Assembly: GCA_963920635.1 (NCBI GenBank)
Contig: OY987299.1
Span: forward strand, 24,816,901-24,880,900
DNA length: 64,000 nucleotides
From: Pseudeuparius sepicola
Taxonomy: Eukaryota > Arthropoda > Insecta > Coleoptera > Anthribidae
Reading direction: 5' to 3'
Shown: piece after piece, positions 34,970 through 46,232 of the stretch
How the letters are laid out: each line of letters begins with the position of its first letter
Position numbering within the stretch: the stretch's first letter is position 1
Notes under the pieces: generated by a model
Databases searched by the model: none
Seen by the model: the letters and a program-made list of their open reading frames with translations, nothing else
What the model was told of the DNA's origin: nothing
Translations under genes and position numbers: made by a program

Positions 34970-36860
34970 GTAAAAATTTTGCTTACTGATGCGTTGGCAA
35001 AATTTGGAAGTAGATTCATTTTAGATAGACATCATTTGAACCTCTGCCATGCCGTCAATTATTGCGACAGTAAATGTAGGTTTCACAGGATTGGCTATCA
35101 AAGGAGGATTGTCTCCTACAAGCTCTTGTAAGTGCAACATAATTTACTTTTTGCCCAACACTTCATTAATGATCCATCAGGGTAAAATAGTGACCGAGGG
35201 AGGACAGACAATTCATGGGTGCCAATAATACTTTTTAAAATCACCCCGACTACGACAAATAAGAACAGACCTGGTAAAAATAATTTAGTTTCCATGCCCT
35301 AATTATGCGAAATCCACCCCAATAATACATAAAGGTTTAAGAACTTTTGAAACTTTCGATAATGGTGGGGGGGGGGGGGAAATATCACTCGTCTGACACG
35401 GATGCGGGGCTGGTACCAAAAAAAGTGATCTTCATTGTTTTTTTAAGAGTTTGGTGTATCGCACAGTATTGCCTCACAAACTTGCAAGCCAACTATAGGA
35501 TTTTCGACAAATTGACCCTTACGTATAGATATTATATTAAAGTAACTTCTTGCTTCTTTATTATTATTCCTTTGAAATCGTTGCTATAAAGTTGATATAA
35601 TTTGTTTTAGTGCAATCAAAACTGGTTTTACTTTCAAATTATATCTTAAAATCAAAATCAACTCGTTTGGGAAATATCTGTGTTTTCTGTTTCACTTTCG
35701 ATGGTACCTCCTGTACGGTCCTTCCGCAATAAATCGTTTTATTCAAAGTAGTAATTGACCCTTTACAGTCCAAAAAATTATTATAGTTGCACGGCCTAGG
35801 AAAAAACATTTCCCGTCATACCCGGAACTAATATATCAGTGGGAAGATGAATAATTGTGTGGCGTGTTTGCTGGGTTGGAATATATTCTGAGGGGGAACA
35901 AGTCCCATAGAATAAGTAAATAAAAAAGGCCGCGGCAATTCAATTTTTTTGCCACGGCCATGTAATCAGATTCTTCGGTATAAGTTGTTGGGCACGACGC
36001 AGTCTCAGGACTTCATTTAAAATCCACTTAACTTCGCTTGCCGCTTTGGCGGGAAGTTCGCAACTTTATAACTGGGCCCAAAGTAAGTTGCGCGAGTAAG
36101 TAAGTAGATGGGTATTAAAAAATAATAAAATTAGAGGCACTTTGCCCACAAAACTTTGCGAAATCTGAAATAATTAATTTATTAAAAAAATATATCTATG
36201 AAGGGCATTTAGCCATGGATTATACACTTAAGCCCTTAAGCCTTAAGAACGGAGTCTATAGAAGCCATAGTGTTGGATTTCCTTTTTTGCAATTTATCTC
36301 TTAAATACTAATTCTAAATTTTAAGACTTGACCCCTCTTATAAAAATAAGGATGGGCTTTCTGTTATAATAATTTTCAACAAAAATGCAGGGTTTTCTGC
36401 AAATTAAAAAAAAGTTTACAAGATTAGATTAGGTTGGGGTTTCTAATTTGTAGAAAAACCGTGCATGGGGGCTGGTGGAAAGTTTTGTTTTTAAAATTTA
36501 ATCAGTGCAAAAAACGATATTATTTTAAAATTTTCCACTCTCATTTTTTTAGCGCAAAAGTTCATATGGGCATAGTTCAAAAAACGCTTAAGTATTAAAA
36601 GCACAGATCGTTGAAAATAACACCAGCGGCAGATTTAAAACTGGGCACACCGTAAATAGGTCGAATATTTTAAGATACCGTTTTTTGATGTTTACTTAAT
36701 ACTAGATTTTCAATTTTGAAAAAACTTTCGTATAAAAATAAGCGTCGGCTTTCTTCAATTTTTCTGCTTAGAAAGTTTCTTCGACGTTATTTTTCGTTTT
36801 TTAACTTTGTACAATCATTTGTAAAGTTATGTATCTTTGTTATTAAGCGTTCTTGAAGAT
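34970..36860. other. Unassigned AT-rich sequence
   Basis: A poly-G run lies at about 35366-35378. No element boundary, RNA gene or coding domain recognised. Confidence 0.35.
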
Positions 36861-36867
36861 ATATGTA

Positions 36868-37206
36868 CAGGGTGTCCCATTTTCTATACTTTTGCAGGGT
36901 ATCTTATTATTTTAGAGATAGGAAGTTGCGGTTTTCGGGACACTGGTCTACTTTTTCAGAGAAAGAAAAGCCCCGTGAACAGAATTTTCATGACCTCCTT
37001 AGTTTTTGAGAAACAAGGCACCCCCGTATATCCGTTATATACTAACTTGTTGATATGGTAAAAATCGACCTTTATAGATTTTTCACGTACAGTTGAGCGT
37101 TGAGTGAGCGTTGAGCGTACAGGGATGTTTCCTAGGCGGTAAGAATTTCAAAACATAAATATAAATATGTATAACCTGCAAAAGTGGAAGAAAATGGGAC
37201 ACCCTG
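36868..37206. mobile_element. Mariner-like MITE, 339 bp
   Basis: The inverted ends CAGGGTGTCCCATTTTCT and its complement-type partner (AGAAAATGGGACACCCTG) are flanked by TA (36866-36867 and 37207-37208). The inner block CTTTTGCAGG is also inverted. No coding. Confidence 0.8.
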
Positions 37207-37374
37207 TATGAACATGAACTTTTTGCTTAAAATTAGATTTTGATGAAAAACTTTTCAATTATTAAAATCGTTGTGATCTTTTTCGTTTCTTTTTTATTTT
37301 TTTATTTATTATGTTAATTCAGATTGCTACTAAGGAATGAACCAATTCTGTCGGGTAGGTAGGTATATTAATTA

Positions 37375-37560
37375 ATTGAAATCCACCCACCCTAGGGTTC
37401 GGCTTCATAAACCCCGAATACCTGAAAAAGTTAAAATATGGCCCGCCTCTAGGAAAACCGCAACAAACCTTACCCCTCATATTTCTGGCCTTCGAAATGC
37501 AACTCGACCATTAACGAAAAACCCGCGGTCGGAAACTTCATTTTGGCGGGGCCGGGGATA
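37375..37560. other. Small GC-rich patch
   Basis: GC-richer than its surroundings, with overlapping short frames on both strands and no domain. Confidence 0.2.
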
Positions 37561-37970
37561 GTTTTCGAGTTGCCGCATTTATAGGCCTCGAACCACTTTA
37601 AAAGTAAGTTCTGTTCGGCGACCTCAATCCGTGGCGTCCACAATTCAGTTCTGCACGACAAACTAACTCGTAACTAAAAGATAATCCTTTATACGCACAC
37701 AGAGAGGAACATGATAGAGTTCGAGACTTATGTTTTTCTTAGGACAATGTTTTAGACTTTGACGAGGAAAGGGAGGAGACGCGTAATGCCGTTTCGGAAC
37801 AGTCATCCAACTTGTGACTGAAAATCGATCCGACGCCATTTTTAGGAGCCAATCATTCGAGGTAGCACCTTCGTATATTTTGATGATTTATGTTGTGAAA
37901 AGCTATCTAATGACTTTGTTATATTTATAGAAATATGGTGTATTGTTGTACATATAGCTGTAAAAGCCGC

Positions 37971-38182
37971 AATAATAATAATAATAATTCTCACCCTCAC
38001 AATACTCCAAACTAGGTGTACCCCAGAAGCAATCACATGCTTGTGCGGGGGAGGGGGGCAATTACTATTATTTTGTCTTCGTTGCCATTTGCGGCTAGGG
38101 CCGACTTTTTTCCCGATAGAACTAGGATAGCATTCGCTCAAGTACTACGGAAAACCCTAGAAAACCGTAGTAATCCCAGCAA
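37971..38182 (-). mobile_element. Retroelement-like 3' tail, copy B
   Basis: Second copy of the repeat at 17445-17645. On the minus strand it ends in an (ATT)n tail after GAGAATTATTATT. Moderate divergence between the copies and different 5' limits fit 5'-truncated retrotransposition. Confidence 0.55.
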
Positions 38183-38862
38183 TGACTGAAAAGAGCCTGG
38201 TATTACTTTTCACAAGTAAATATTCTTCACACGTTTGTTGCATGAGATTTATTCTATATTAATATCTCCGTTGTGAGTTCAGAGCTATACAATATTTCAA
38301 AGTAAAATATTATTAAGGCCATACAGGGCTACTTTTTTGCAAGTTGTACTAGGTCTGTACCTTTCATTCAACAATTTCTAATAGGAATCACGTAATTGCT
38401 CTTAAAGACGGTTTGGGATGTCTCTATCTTATATTGCCATATCGTCAGTCCAGTGATCAGTGATCAGCATAGTTTCGCATAAATAGTGTTTTCTTGGGTA
38501 AAGGTGTTTATTGCACTTTATTGTTTAGTTCTAAGATCCATTAACGTTGCCGTAGGTTCCCTTTCCATCCCCTTTATCTTCTCTTCATCTCTATTAAAAA
38601 TTTACAAAAACAAACAAGGTATAACTTGAATGGGTTCAGCGTAATGTTTTATGCGCAAAATTTTAACAAGGCCAGTTTTTTTGTTGCAAACTTTTAATGA
38701 AGCCTTGATATCCAGAAAATATTAAATTATCTTTCCCCAGAAAAGGATTTCGTTCGCGAAATTATGTTTTACGCATTTATATTGTATTATTGATCTAGAT
38801 GTATACCTTTTTTTATTATACTTTGAAAACACCTAATTTTCATCTGTATTAGTACAGACCTA
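38183..38862. other. Unassigned AT-rich sequence
   Basis: No feature recognised. The last bases, ACAGACCTA at 38854-38862, are inverted on the far side of the next element at 41524-41532, so that element may have entered a small palindrome. Confidence 0.35.
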
Positions 38863-39525
38863 TACAGGGTGGTTCACTTTTATGTGGTAGGACTTTAACA
38901 TTAGATAGAAAAAGATAATCTAAAATGAAAATTTTATATCAACATATATCGGGGAAAGCTTAGTTTCCGAGATACAGGGCGTTAAAGTGTTGGAAAAAAT
39001 ATGAAGTATTTTTTACACTGTCCGAACCAGTGGAGATATTTAAACCAAATTTGATGTGTAGTGCCACCTTTTTGACTACGATATTTAGTGATAATATGAA
39101 GGTCCTGAAATAACCAGTGGAGTTTTTACTATCACTAAATTTAAAAAGTAATTAGTACGGACCTGTCTCACATCAACGTAAATTTTTTTTTCGTAAAGTT
39201 CTTTCAATTCTCTACAAAAAGTGTATCTTGACATTTTTTTGTATCTCCCACGGTTGTGTAGTAAATAAATTATTTCGTTTCCATCTCAGCCTTTTTTGCC
39301 TAAAAATGTGTTTTCTAAGATTATTGATAAATATCGAAAATAACAGAAATTAATTATGGAACACTTATCGGATTCAGCTCTTTTATTTTTAATTTTATGG
39401 AAACAATTTTAAAAATAAACTGGCACTTGGTTTGAGGTACATTACTTTATTATCATTTTAACATTTTTATCAAATCTGTATTATTTCTTAATAATTTTTA
39501 TAATTCTAAATTTGTAGAATTCTAA

Positions 39526-39646
39526 ATTATACCACGACGAGTAAAACATGATTCTTCCGCCCATAAAATGTTATTTAAAAATTGTCTTATTTCCTTTGAC
39601 TACAAAATCCATCGGCAAAATACTAATGTCCTTTCTGCATCGCCGT
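39526..39646 (-). pseudogene. Inverted internal fragment of the element's own transposase, copy 2
   Basis: Same relic as at 6611-6740, with the WAEES version of the first catalytic motif and the in-frame stop. It lacks 6 bp (ACTGGT) that copy 1 has just beyond its inner end. Its presence in both copies shows it was fixed in the element before they spread. Confidence 0.8.
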
Positions 39647-39759
39647 GAAGATAAGTGTGCCATGGAAAAGAAAATCTTATTGACAGTTAATAATACAATA
39701 ATCTGTCATCCAGTAGATGAACGTAGCAGCGCCGCAGTTTGTCTTTGTTAATAATTAAA

Positions 39760-40845
39760 ATGCCGTTCCAATTTACAAATGAAGAGCAGGCTGACATCCA
39801 TTTCTGCTATGGAGTTGCAAATGGGAACTCTGCGGAAGCAGCCAGAGAATACCGGAGGCGATTTCCAAATAGGCGCCATCCGCGTCCCTCGGTGTTTGTT
39901 AACATGCACCGGCAATTCAGAACTCGCGGTCTGAGAACTAGAATCGTCGAACGAGGAAATGAAAACAATATCCAACAAGTCAGACGCAACAATGAGATTC
40001 TTCGTGAATTCGATAGGAATCCTACAACAAGTAGCAGAAGAGTGTCAGTGGCCCTACGTGTTTCAAAGTCTGCAATTTTGCGAGCTTTAAAAAGAGATCA
40101 CAGGCATGCGTATCATCTACAACCCGTACAAGGTTTAAGGCCCGGCGATGCAGAAAGAAGATTAGTGTTTTGCCGATGGATTTTGGAGTCAATTGAAGGA
40201 AATAGACAATTTTTAAATAACATTTTATGGACGGACGAGTCGTGTTTTACTCGTCGTGGAGTAGTAAACTTTCATAATCAGCATATTTGGGCACAAGAAA
40301 ACCCACATGCAATCCGGCCAAGAAATTTTCAGGTCGAATTTAGTGTCAATGTTTGGATTGGACTGTACAACCATCATCTGTTTGGACCCTTTTTTTTGCC
40401 ACAGCGAGTGAATGGTGACAATTTTTTGGAGTTTTTAGTAGCTGAGCATAATAATATGTGGGAAGACATTCCTTTAAACTTAAGATTGTTGGCTTGGTTC
40501 CAACTTGACGGCTGTCCTGCACATTTTCACCGAAATGTGAGGAACTGGTTAAATAATAACTTTCCAAATAGGTGGATCGGACGAGGGGGACCGGTCGCTT
40601 GGCCACCACGTTCTCCGGACATAACACCTCTGGACTTCTTCGTATGGGGATTTTTAAAAGAACAAGTCTATGCGACTCCTGTAGAAACAAGGGAACAACT
40701 TATTGGTCGTATCAGAAATGCGTGCGATGAATTGAGAAATGGCAATTTAATCGATGCTGTTCAATCCGTTAGGCGTCGAAGTGAATTATGTGTGCAACAG
40801 AATGGATCACATTTTGAACAATTGTTGAATGTTGTACAAATTTAG
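39760..40845 (+). CDS. Tc1/mariner-superfamily transposase, 361 aa, intact
   Basis: Cuts and pastes the element at TA sites; acts in the nucleus on the terminal repeats. Residues about 5-58 (FTNEEQADIHFCYGVANGNS to RRFPNRRHP) resemble a DUF4817-type helix-turn-helix. About 78-112 form a second helix-turn-helix (VSVALRVSKSAILRALK). The catalytic triad contexts are D159 in WTDES, D250 in LDGCPAH and D287 in SPDITPLDFF, with 36 residues between the last two. Length is normal for the superfamily. ATG 39760 has A at -3 and is preferred to the in-frame TTG at 39739. The final codons lie in the right inverted repeat, and AATAAA follows at 40901-40906. No frameshift or internal stop; activity is inferred, not shown. 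Confidence 0.9.
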   Translation: MPFQFTNEEQADIHFCYGVANGNSAEAAREYRRRFPNRRHPRPSVFVNMHRQFRTRGLRTRIVERGNENNIQQVRRNNEILREFDRNPTTSSRRVSVALRVSKSAILRALKRDHRHAYHLQPVQGLRPGDAERRLVFCRWILESIEGNRQFLNNILWTDESCFTRRGVVNFHNQHIWAQENPHAIRPRNFQVEFSVNVWIGLYNHHLFGPFFLPQRVNGDNFLEFLVAEHNNMWEDIPLNLRLLAWFQLDGCPAHFHRNVRNWLNNNFPNRWIGRGGPVAWPPRSPDITPLDFFVWGFLKEQVYATPVETREQLIGRIRNACDELRNGNLIDAVQSVRRRSELCVQQNGSHFEQLLNVVQI

Positions 40846-41117
40846 AATTATAAAAATTATTAAGAAATAATACTAGATTTGATAAAAATGTTAAAATTAT
40901 AATAAAGTAATGTACCTCAAACCAAGTGCCAGTTTATTTTAAAAATTGTTTCCATAAAATTAAAAATAAAATAGCTGAATCCGATAAGTGTTCCATAATT
41001 AATTTCTGTTATTTGCGATATTTATCAATAATCTTAGAAAACACATTTTTAGGCAAAAAAGGCTGAGATGGAAACGAAATAATTTATTTACTACACAACC
41101 GTGGCAGATACAAAAAA

Positions 41118-41402
41118 ATGTCAAGATACACTTTTTGTAGAGAATTGAAAGAACTTTACGAAAAAAAAATTTACGTTGATGTGAGACAGGTCCGTACTAA
41201 TTACTTTTTAAATTTAGTGATAGTGAAAACCCATAACTCCACCACTGGTTATTTCAGGACCTTCATATTATCACTAAATATCGTAGTCAAAAAGGTGGTA
41301 CTACACATCAAATTTGGTTTAAATATCTCCACTGGTTCGGACAGTGTAAAAAATACTTCATATTTTTTCCAACACTTCAACGCCCTGTATCTCGGAAACT
41401 AA
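41118..41402 (+). CDS. Hypothetical 94-aa frame in the inverted repeat
   Basis: An ATG frame reading outward to within about 100 bp of the element's end. It starts MSRYTFCRELKELYEKK and ends YFFQHFNALYLGN. The same frame occurs on the minus strand in the left repeat of copy 1 (6044-6328) and, without the ATG, at 8230-8487. The left repeat of copy 2 breaks it with an 11-bp deletion. No domain is recognised. Because the arms are nearly identical copies, sharing is weak evidence for selection; it may be a chance frame. Confidence 0.2.
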   Translation: MSRYTFCRELKELYEKKIYVDVRQVRTNYFLNLVIVKTHNSTTGYFRTFILSLNIVVKKVVLHIKFGLNISTGSDSVKNTSYFFQHFNALYLGN

Positions 41403-41758
41403 GCTTTCCCCGATATATGTTGATATAAAATTTTCATTTTAGATTATATTTTTCTATCTAATGTTAAAGTCCTACCACATAAAAGTGAACCACCCTGTAT
41501 ATAGTAGCGAAGCTATATACCTGTAGGTCTGTGGTAAAAAAACAAAGTGAACTAAATTTAAGAAAGTCTATATATGTGCTCCCTGATATTTAACATGTAC
41601 CTGTTTGAATATTTAGATACATTTCTGTAATATGTTCTGACGTTTTTTTCACCTTGTCTGATATAGACTAATTTAAAACATAATATCATCTATGAAATAA
41701 TGAGTAACCATGGAAACACGTCATACGTACCAATGGCCCTCCACCAATTTTTAGCCAT

Positions 41759-41775
41759 CCGGCAGAGGGCGCTGG
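41759..41775 (+). promoter_or_regulatory. CTCF-like motif
   Basis: CCGGCAGAGGGCGCTGG closely matches the animal CTCF consensus (CCnnnAGGGGGCGC type). Motif match only; it lies about 260 bp beyond the end of transposon copy 2. Confidence 0.3.
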
Positions 41776-41909
41776 CGCCCGCCTGGATAGCCTCCATATT
41801 GGGTGCATTCTAGGGGATTTATAGTGCATTCTAGGGGAAAACCGAAATTTGTGGTGCGGTAACACAAAATTACATTTGACAATGATTCAAATTTGACATG
41901 ATTCAAATT

Positions 41910-42420
41910 TAAAATATCCCTCTAAAATCACAGCGTTAATACCAAACATACATACAAAAACCCCCACATACAAAATTTTAACAAAAAATATACAGTGTAT
42001 TACATTCTGCAGGGTGCCAAAGTTCAGCAAAATATTATTTTTAAAGGCATCTGGCGAGTCAAGTGTACCATGGAAATACTTAAAAACAGTTGGCTGCTCA
42101 ACAGGACCACTAAAAGTGTTAGTGTACAAATATTCAATACAAAAATATACAGGGAAATTTTCTCTTGACCATCTCAAAATCCTGAAATTTTATGAAACTT
42201 TATATGGGTCAAAAATGCTCTGGAATTGTCCAAAAAATAATAATAAACAAAAAGTAATTTATTTTTACACAAAATGCCACCCAACAAATAAAAAAACAAT
42301 TTCAATTATTGGACCTTTCTCAACAAAGTCACTATCTAAGATGATACCTTTTCTGTGCGTTTCCTGTTGTGGCACACCAGCCACCTTAACTCATAATATG
42401 GACTTAATGACTGGCAGGCT
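41910..42420 (+). repeat. Dispersed foldback-family copy 2, unfolded form
   Basis: Colinear with the left arm of 60011-61136 (GTCAAGTGTACCATGGAA, AAAGTGTTAGTGTACAAA) and then with the reverse complement of that element's centre (CCTGTTGTGGCACACCA, AACAAAGTCACTATCTAAG). It therefore appears to be the uninverted progenitor layout. The overlapping 202-codon frame (42014-42622) has only a GTG start, shares no domain with known proteins and is not called as a gene. Confidence 0.6.
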
Positions 42421-42839
42421 AATTATCCGATTTTTAAAAACCAAATGCACACCAAATGCTTACTGCCTTATCAAAAAAAGTCAACAAAACTGGCGTACCG
42501 TTTGCAAAAGCAATGTACCAAATTTTTTTCTGGCTATGTTATATTTAAGAAGAATAAATACATTTTTGCAATACAATGTATTATTTGGGGTGCATTTGGT
42601 TTTTGAAAATTCTGTGAAATAGACACCAAAAACCCACTTGGGTTGGTAGCATTCAAAGTCATTTGTGAAAAGGCAACCTTAATATCGCGCTACCCTTGCA
42701 TAATGCAACTTTTCACAAAATCCGCGGTATTTGTAGATCGCAAAAGAGCCATCAACTTAAGATCAAATTACAGCCAGTTCCGCCAAACTGATTTTTTTTT
42801 TCAATCATATTTCAATAAGTTGACCTATTAGGCATTTTG

Positions 42840-42910
42840 TTTCATGTAGCATTCGAACCCGGAACTGGGTCCGCAGGCACTTTATCAACCAATGAAACTA
42901 CCGGAGCAAG
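42840..42910 (-). ncRNA. tRNA-like pol III promoter, SINE or tRNA relic
   Basis: On the minus strand, TAGTTTCATTGG (42889-42900) fits the A box and GGTTCGAATGC (42849-42859) fits the B box, at a typical spacing. T-arm and acceptor pairing fail, so it is not a working tRNA. Most likely a tRNA-derived SINE head or decayed tRNA. The tail towards lower coordinates has no clear end. Confidence 0.4.
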
Positions 42911-43079
42911 CGGGTTCCAAAAACTGCTTCGATAGATCATTTAGTCATTAGCGGTGAGATGTAGGATACCTAAAATCCATCATTATTCTCGTTGTATTCT
43001 GCTAAAATTTCCGAAAAGTTATGGGAATTTACTCTTAACGTTCGAAGTTGAAAACTGTAAGTACCCTTTGTTCGTTGGC

Positions 43080-43260
43080 TTGTCGTTGCCGGTGTTAATT
43101 GAAATCGAAACGGGGGATGGTCGGCGGTGAAATGCGGGCGTGTTCACCTCGCAACAACATCCGCGGTCGGTTTCAATTAACTCGGAATCGGTCTAGCGCG
43201 AACGGCCGGTTGGGGATGAAAACAATATTTCACAAAGCCCATCGCATGGAAGGAAAGGCG
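43080..43260. other. GC-rich patch
   Basis: Short CpG-bearing patch with TTCAATTAACTC and similar motifs and no coding signature. Confidence 0.2.
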
Positions 43261-43816
43261 CTGGATACTGGAATTTTGTACTACACTAGTTGAAAAGCGG
43301 GGTTATTATTGGAGCTCATAGCTCATCTCGAAATGTACGAGTAGGTATATCCTGGGTAAAAATTGAAGATACCTAAATATAGCATCTCTAAATAGGAAAT
43401 GTTTATGAGTTCGTTGTCTTTCTGAAAGTTTATCTAGATGCGGTATACTGTAGTCTATAGTAGTATTTATTATGACTCGTACCTCTGTATTCACATAAAA
43501 TTATGAATTTAACTAGCCCAAAATAAGAATTTTCCGGCAAGAATTATAAAATCATTAAACCATTGCCCTAAAAAGCAGCTTCTGTTGCCAGCCAATGGAA
43601 GCGCGTGTCGAATCAACTAAATTGCGATTTAAATTGCTTGATTGGTGTTTTATTAACATGACTTGACCCTTTTCAAGCTTAATTGATAAGACGTGGCCCA
43701 AAGTTTCAGCCCAGTTTTGTATTTAAGAAGATTCGAGCGAGTTTGTATTGCGTTCGTGTGTGGAAATAGTACAGCCAAATTAGCAAAAATAAGAAAAAAT
43801 AAATCCAAAAACTCGC

Positions 43817-44590
43817 TCTTCTAATATCCGACGGGTAAACTGGTAAGTTTCGATACTTTATGGTCTGTCCCAATTTTATTAGAGCCTGGCGCCCCCAAAA
43901 GTCGGCACACTTCCGGTTTTCGCATTTTACCCCAAAAAGGTGACGATTTCGCAATTCGAGCTTCTATACAAAAATAATCCCTACAAAATTCTACACAAAA
44001 AAGGTAAGTATTTTTGTTCGAATGTATCAAATAATGTTGGCGTTTTAACATTGCATATTTGGCCTTCTTGTATCATAAACTATTATTACAATTTTTTCGT
44101 ATATCCAGTGGTTCTCAAACTGTAGCCCCGATATATAGGGTGGAAAAAAAAAAGGTTTCCCGTTAACTGCGTTATTTTTGGCGCCAAATTATGACGTTTT
44201 AGTAACCTCATCAAACAAATAAGGCTAGGGCTGGGGCGGAAGTTTCTTTTCTTTGTCAAGGCCATATTATCAACAGCTTCGTCTATTCGGGCGGTTGTAT
44301 TTTAAGAGCCACTGCACTAAATCGTCATAATTTGACGCCAAGAGTACTGGGGCTGCAGTTTGAGAACCACACAGTGGTAAATACCTTTTTTTGGGAAATT
44401 CTGTAGTGATCGTTTTTGTACAGAAGCTAAATCGTGACCGCTTTTCAGTAAAATGCGAAAAACCGCGAACGTGCCAAGTCGAGGTGACTTAGAGTGGCAG
44501 GCTCGAATAAAATTGGGGGAGACCATAGAATATTCAAACCTACTACTTTCGCGTAGGATTCCAAAAAGACAAGGGATTTTATTTCCCTTA
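43817..44590. mobile_element. Foldback element split by a nested hAT-like MITE
   Basis: The left arm (43817-43990) and right arm (about 44390-44590) are inverted. AATAAAATTGGG with GAGACCAT or GACAGACCAT, GCGAAAAACCG against CGGTTTTCGC, and GTACAGAAGC against GCTTCTATAC all pair. The centre is occupied by the element at 44106-44373. Confidence 0.6.
44106..44373. mobile_element. hAT-like MITE nested in the foldback element
   Basis: It starts CAGTGGTTCTCAAACTGTAG, a classic hAT-type end. The right arm GGGGCTGCAGTTTGAGAACC is its inverse. Inner blocks (GCGCCAAATTATGACG against CGTCATAATTTGACGC) also fold. No clear 8-bp duplication, so the right boundary is approximate. Confidence 0.6.
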
Positions 44591-44599
44591 ATAGCTCAT

Positions 44600-46190
44600 T
44601 TTTCGTCTAATTTGATTGTACTAAAAATAAACATGCATTTCAGTTATTGTTGTAATATTTTTCGTTAATATGTAGCATGCATGGCGTGAATTAAAGTACA
44701 GTTGCCATAATAATAATTAGTTCAAATTTTAGAAACGAGACTAAGCAGCTTTACGTGGTTTTGGTTATTAAACAGCAATTTTAGAATTACTACTGTTTTC
44801 ACTTTCGCTAATTACTAATTCTGTATCCGCGCTCTAAGTTACTCAATATTTTAAGACAAAAAGATAATTTTCCGCGTACTTTTCAGCATAAATCGACAAT
44901 AATAATTTATGAATAAACTCTTCGTATTTAATGCACGCAGTATTGGGTCAATAATGTCTTTCCTTCTGTAATGAGATATAGTCGTTTTAGCTATACGTAG
45001 GTTTAATTAGCATTTAAGGAGTTAATAGAAAAATTGCGTAATTTTGAAATAAATCCAGTTTCTAATTGGTGTTGCAATTATCATATTTGATTTTAGGTTT
45101 GATTTTTGAGATAACTGTGTTCTATGTAGAAATTCGCAACATTCGCTGATCACATATCTTTACGCTGAAATGAACGAACGTGCTTTCCCCGAAATGACCA
45201 CGCAAGATCCCATAATAATCACACTTTTTTTATACGGAAATAATTTTGTGTTAATTGGGGACGCCTATCTATAAAAATTTAATACACGCAAGTGATTCAG
45301 TTCGGTTATAGGTTTTTTGAGTAATATTATTTTCGGAGTCTGAAGCCAACAAAATTATTTTTATTTGTTTCCGAATTTCGCGAAATTGTAAAATCGCACT
45401 TTAGTCACGCACTTGCGATAAAAGTGGGTCCGCTTTATTAGATATGGTCTCGCCATTCAGCTTTCGGGCGACGGTTCTCAAGAAACCTGCCACATCGCGA
45501 TTTGACGCTAGATAGTTTTTTTATTCTATTATTTATTGTAAATTCGCCTATGAAGCGTATAACGACATAACGAGCTTTCTATGGCAGTGTTGCGTCGCCC
45601 GTAAAAGTTCTTTTCGATGAATTGAATCTTCTCCTACGAGCACTTCTCATATAGTCGTCTTAAAATAGTAGAGTAAATATTGATATTGTTGCACATCGCG
45701 AAAATATTTGTCACTAAATAATTATTGTGAGCTACTTTTTCGTGTTAAGAACATTGATATTTCTTTTATCGGGCTGTGTCCTGGCGGTCTGAAAATTTGT
45801 AGGGTGCAATAATGTGATGCAACAGAGGTGTATTAATATCAATGAAATTTTACAGTTTTCTCTCAGGTTCCACAATATCCCAAATTCCAGATTTTGGCTC
45901 GTCAAACTAGTTATTTTTAAAAGATTCTATTATAGACACCTTTGGTTGGCTGGCGTTGTAGTCTTTGTCTCTTGTTGAACAATATATTCTGGCAGAGTTT
46001 TGGTTGCACTGTACAATATGAACCTGGATCCCCAAAGAGCTCTAGAACACTTGAGAAGATGCGTCCACCAGCCGGACAATACCAGTCACTCCGTGGTTTT
46101 AATGTGTTGATTCAGTAAGTACAGCAGTAACAATTGGCAATGTCCATGTAAGAAGCAACAAAACTAAGAATTTGTTACTGGTAATAAGAT
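44600..46190. other. Unassigned sequence
   Basis: No element boundary. A 31-codon ATG frame at about 46018 is open in a GC-richer stretch but matches nothing recognised and has no convincing splice sites. Confidence 0.3.
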
Positions 46191-46232
46191 CTAAAATAGG
46201 GCTGTTCGATCTCCGAATTTCAGTATCGGAAA

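Larger units (their letters stand above)
38865..41497 (+). mobile_element. Tc1/mariner-like element with 650-660-bp inverted repeats, copy 2
   Basis: Nearly identical to 5949-8582 and bounded by the same CAGGGTGGTTCAC ends with TA at 38863-38864 and 41498-41499. Its left repeat (38865-39515) is 11 bp shorter than copy 1's because of a deletion near 39118; its right repeat is 40836-41497. It keeps the transposase start codon and a full reading frame, so this is the copy most likely to be autonomous. Confidence 0.9.

Noticed and set aside
42014..42622. 202-codon frame
   Set aside because: Starts with GTG, lies in a dispersed foldback repeat, is not preserved in the other copies and has no recognised domain.
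42840..42910. Functional tRNA gene
   Set aside because: A and B boxes are present but the T stem and acceptor stem do not pair.
46018..46110. Possible small exon starting MNLDPQRALEH
   Set aside because: Only 31 codons, no recognised homologue and no convincing splice signals on both sides.
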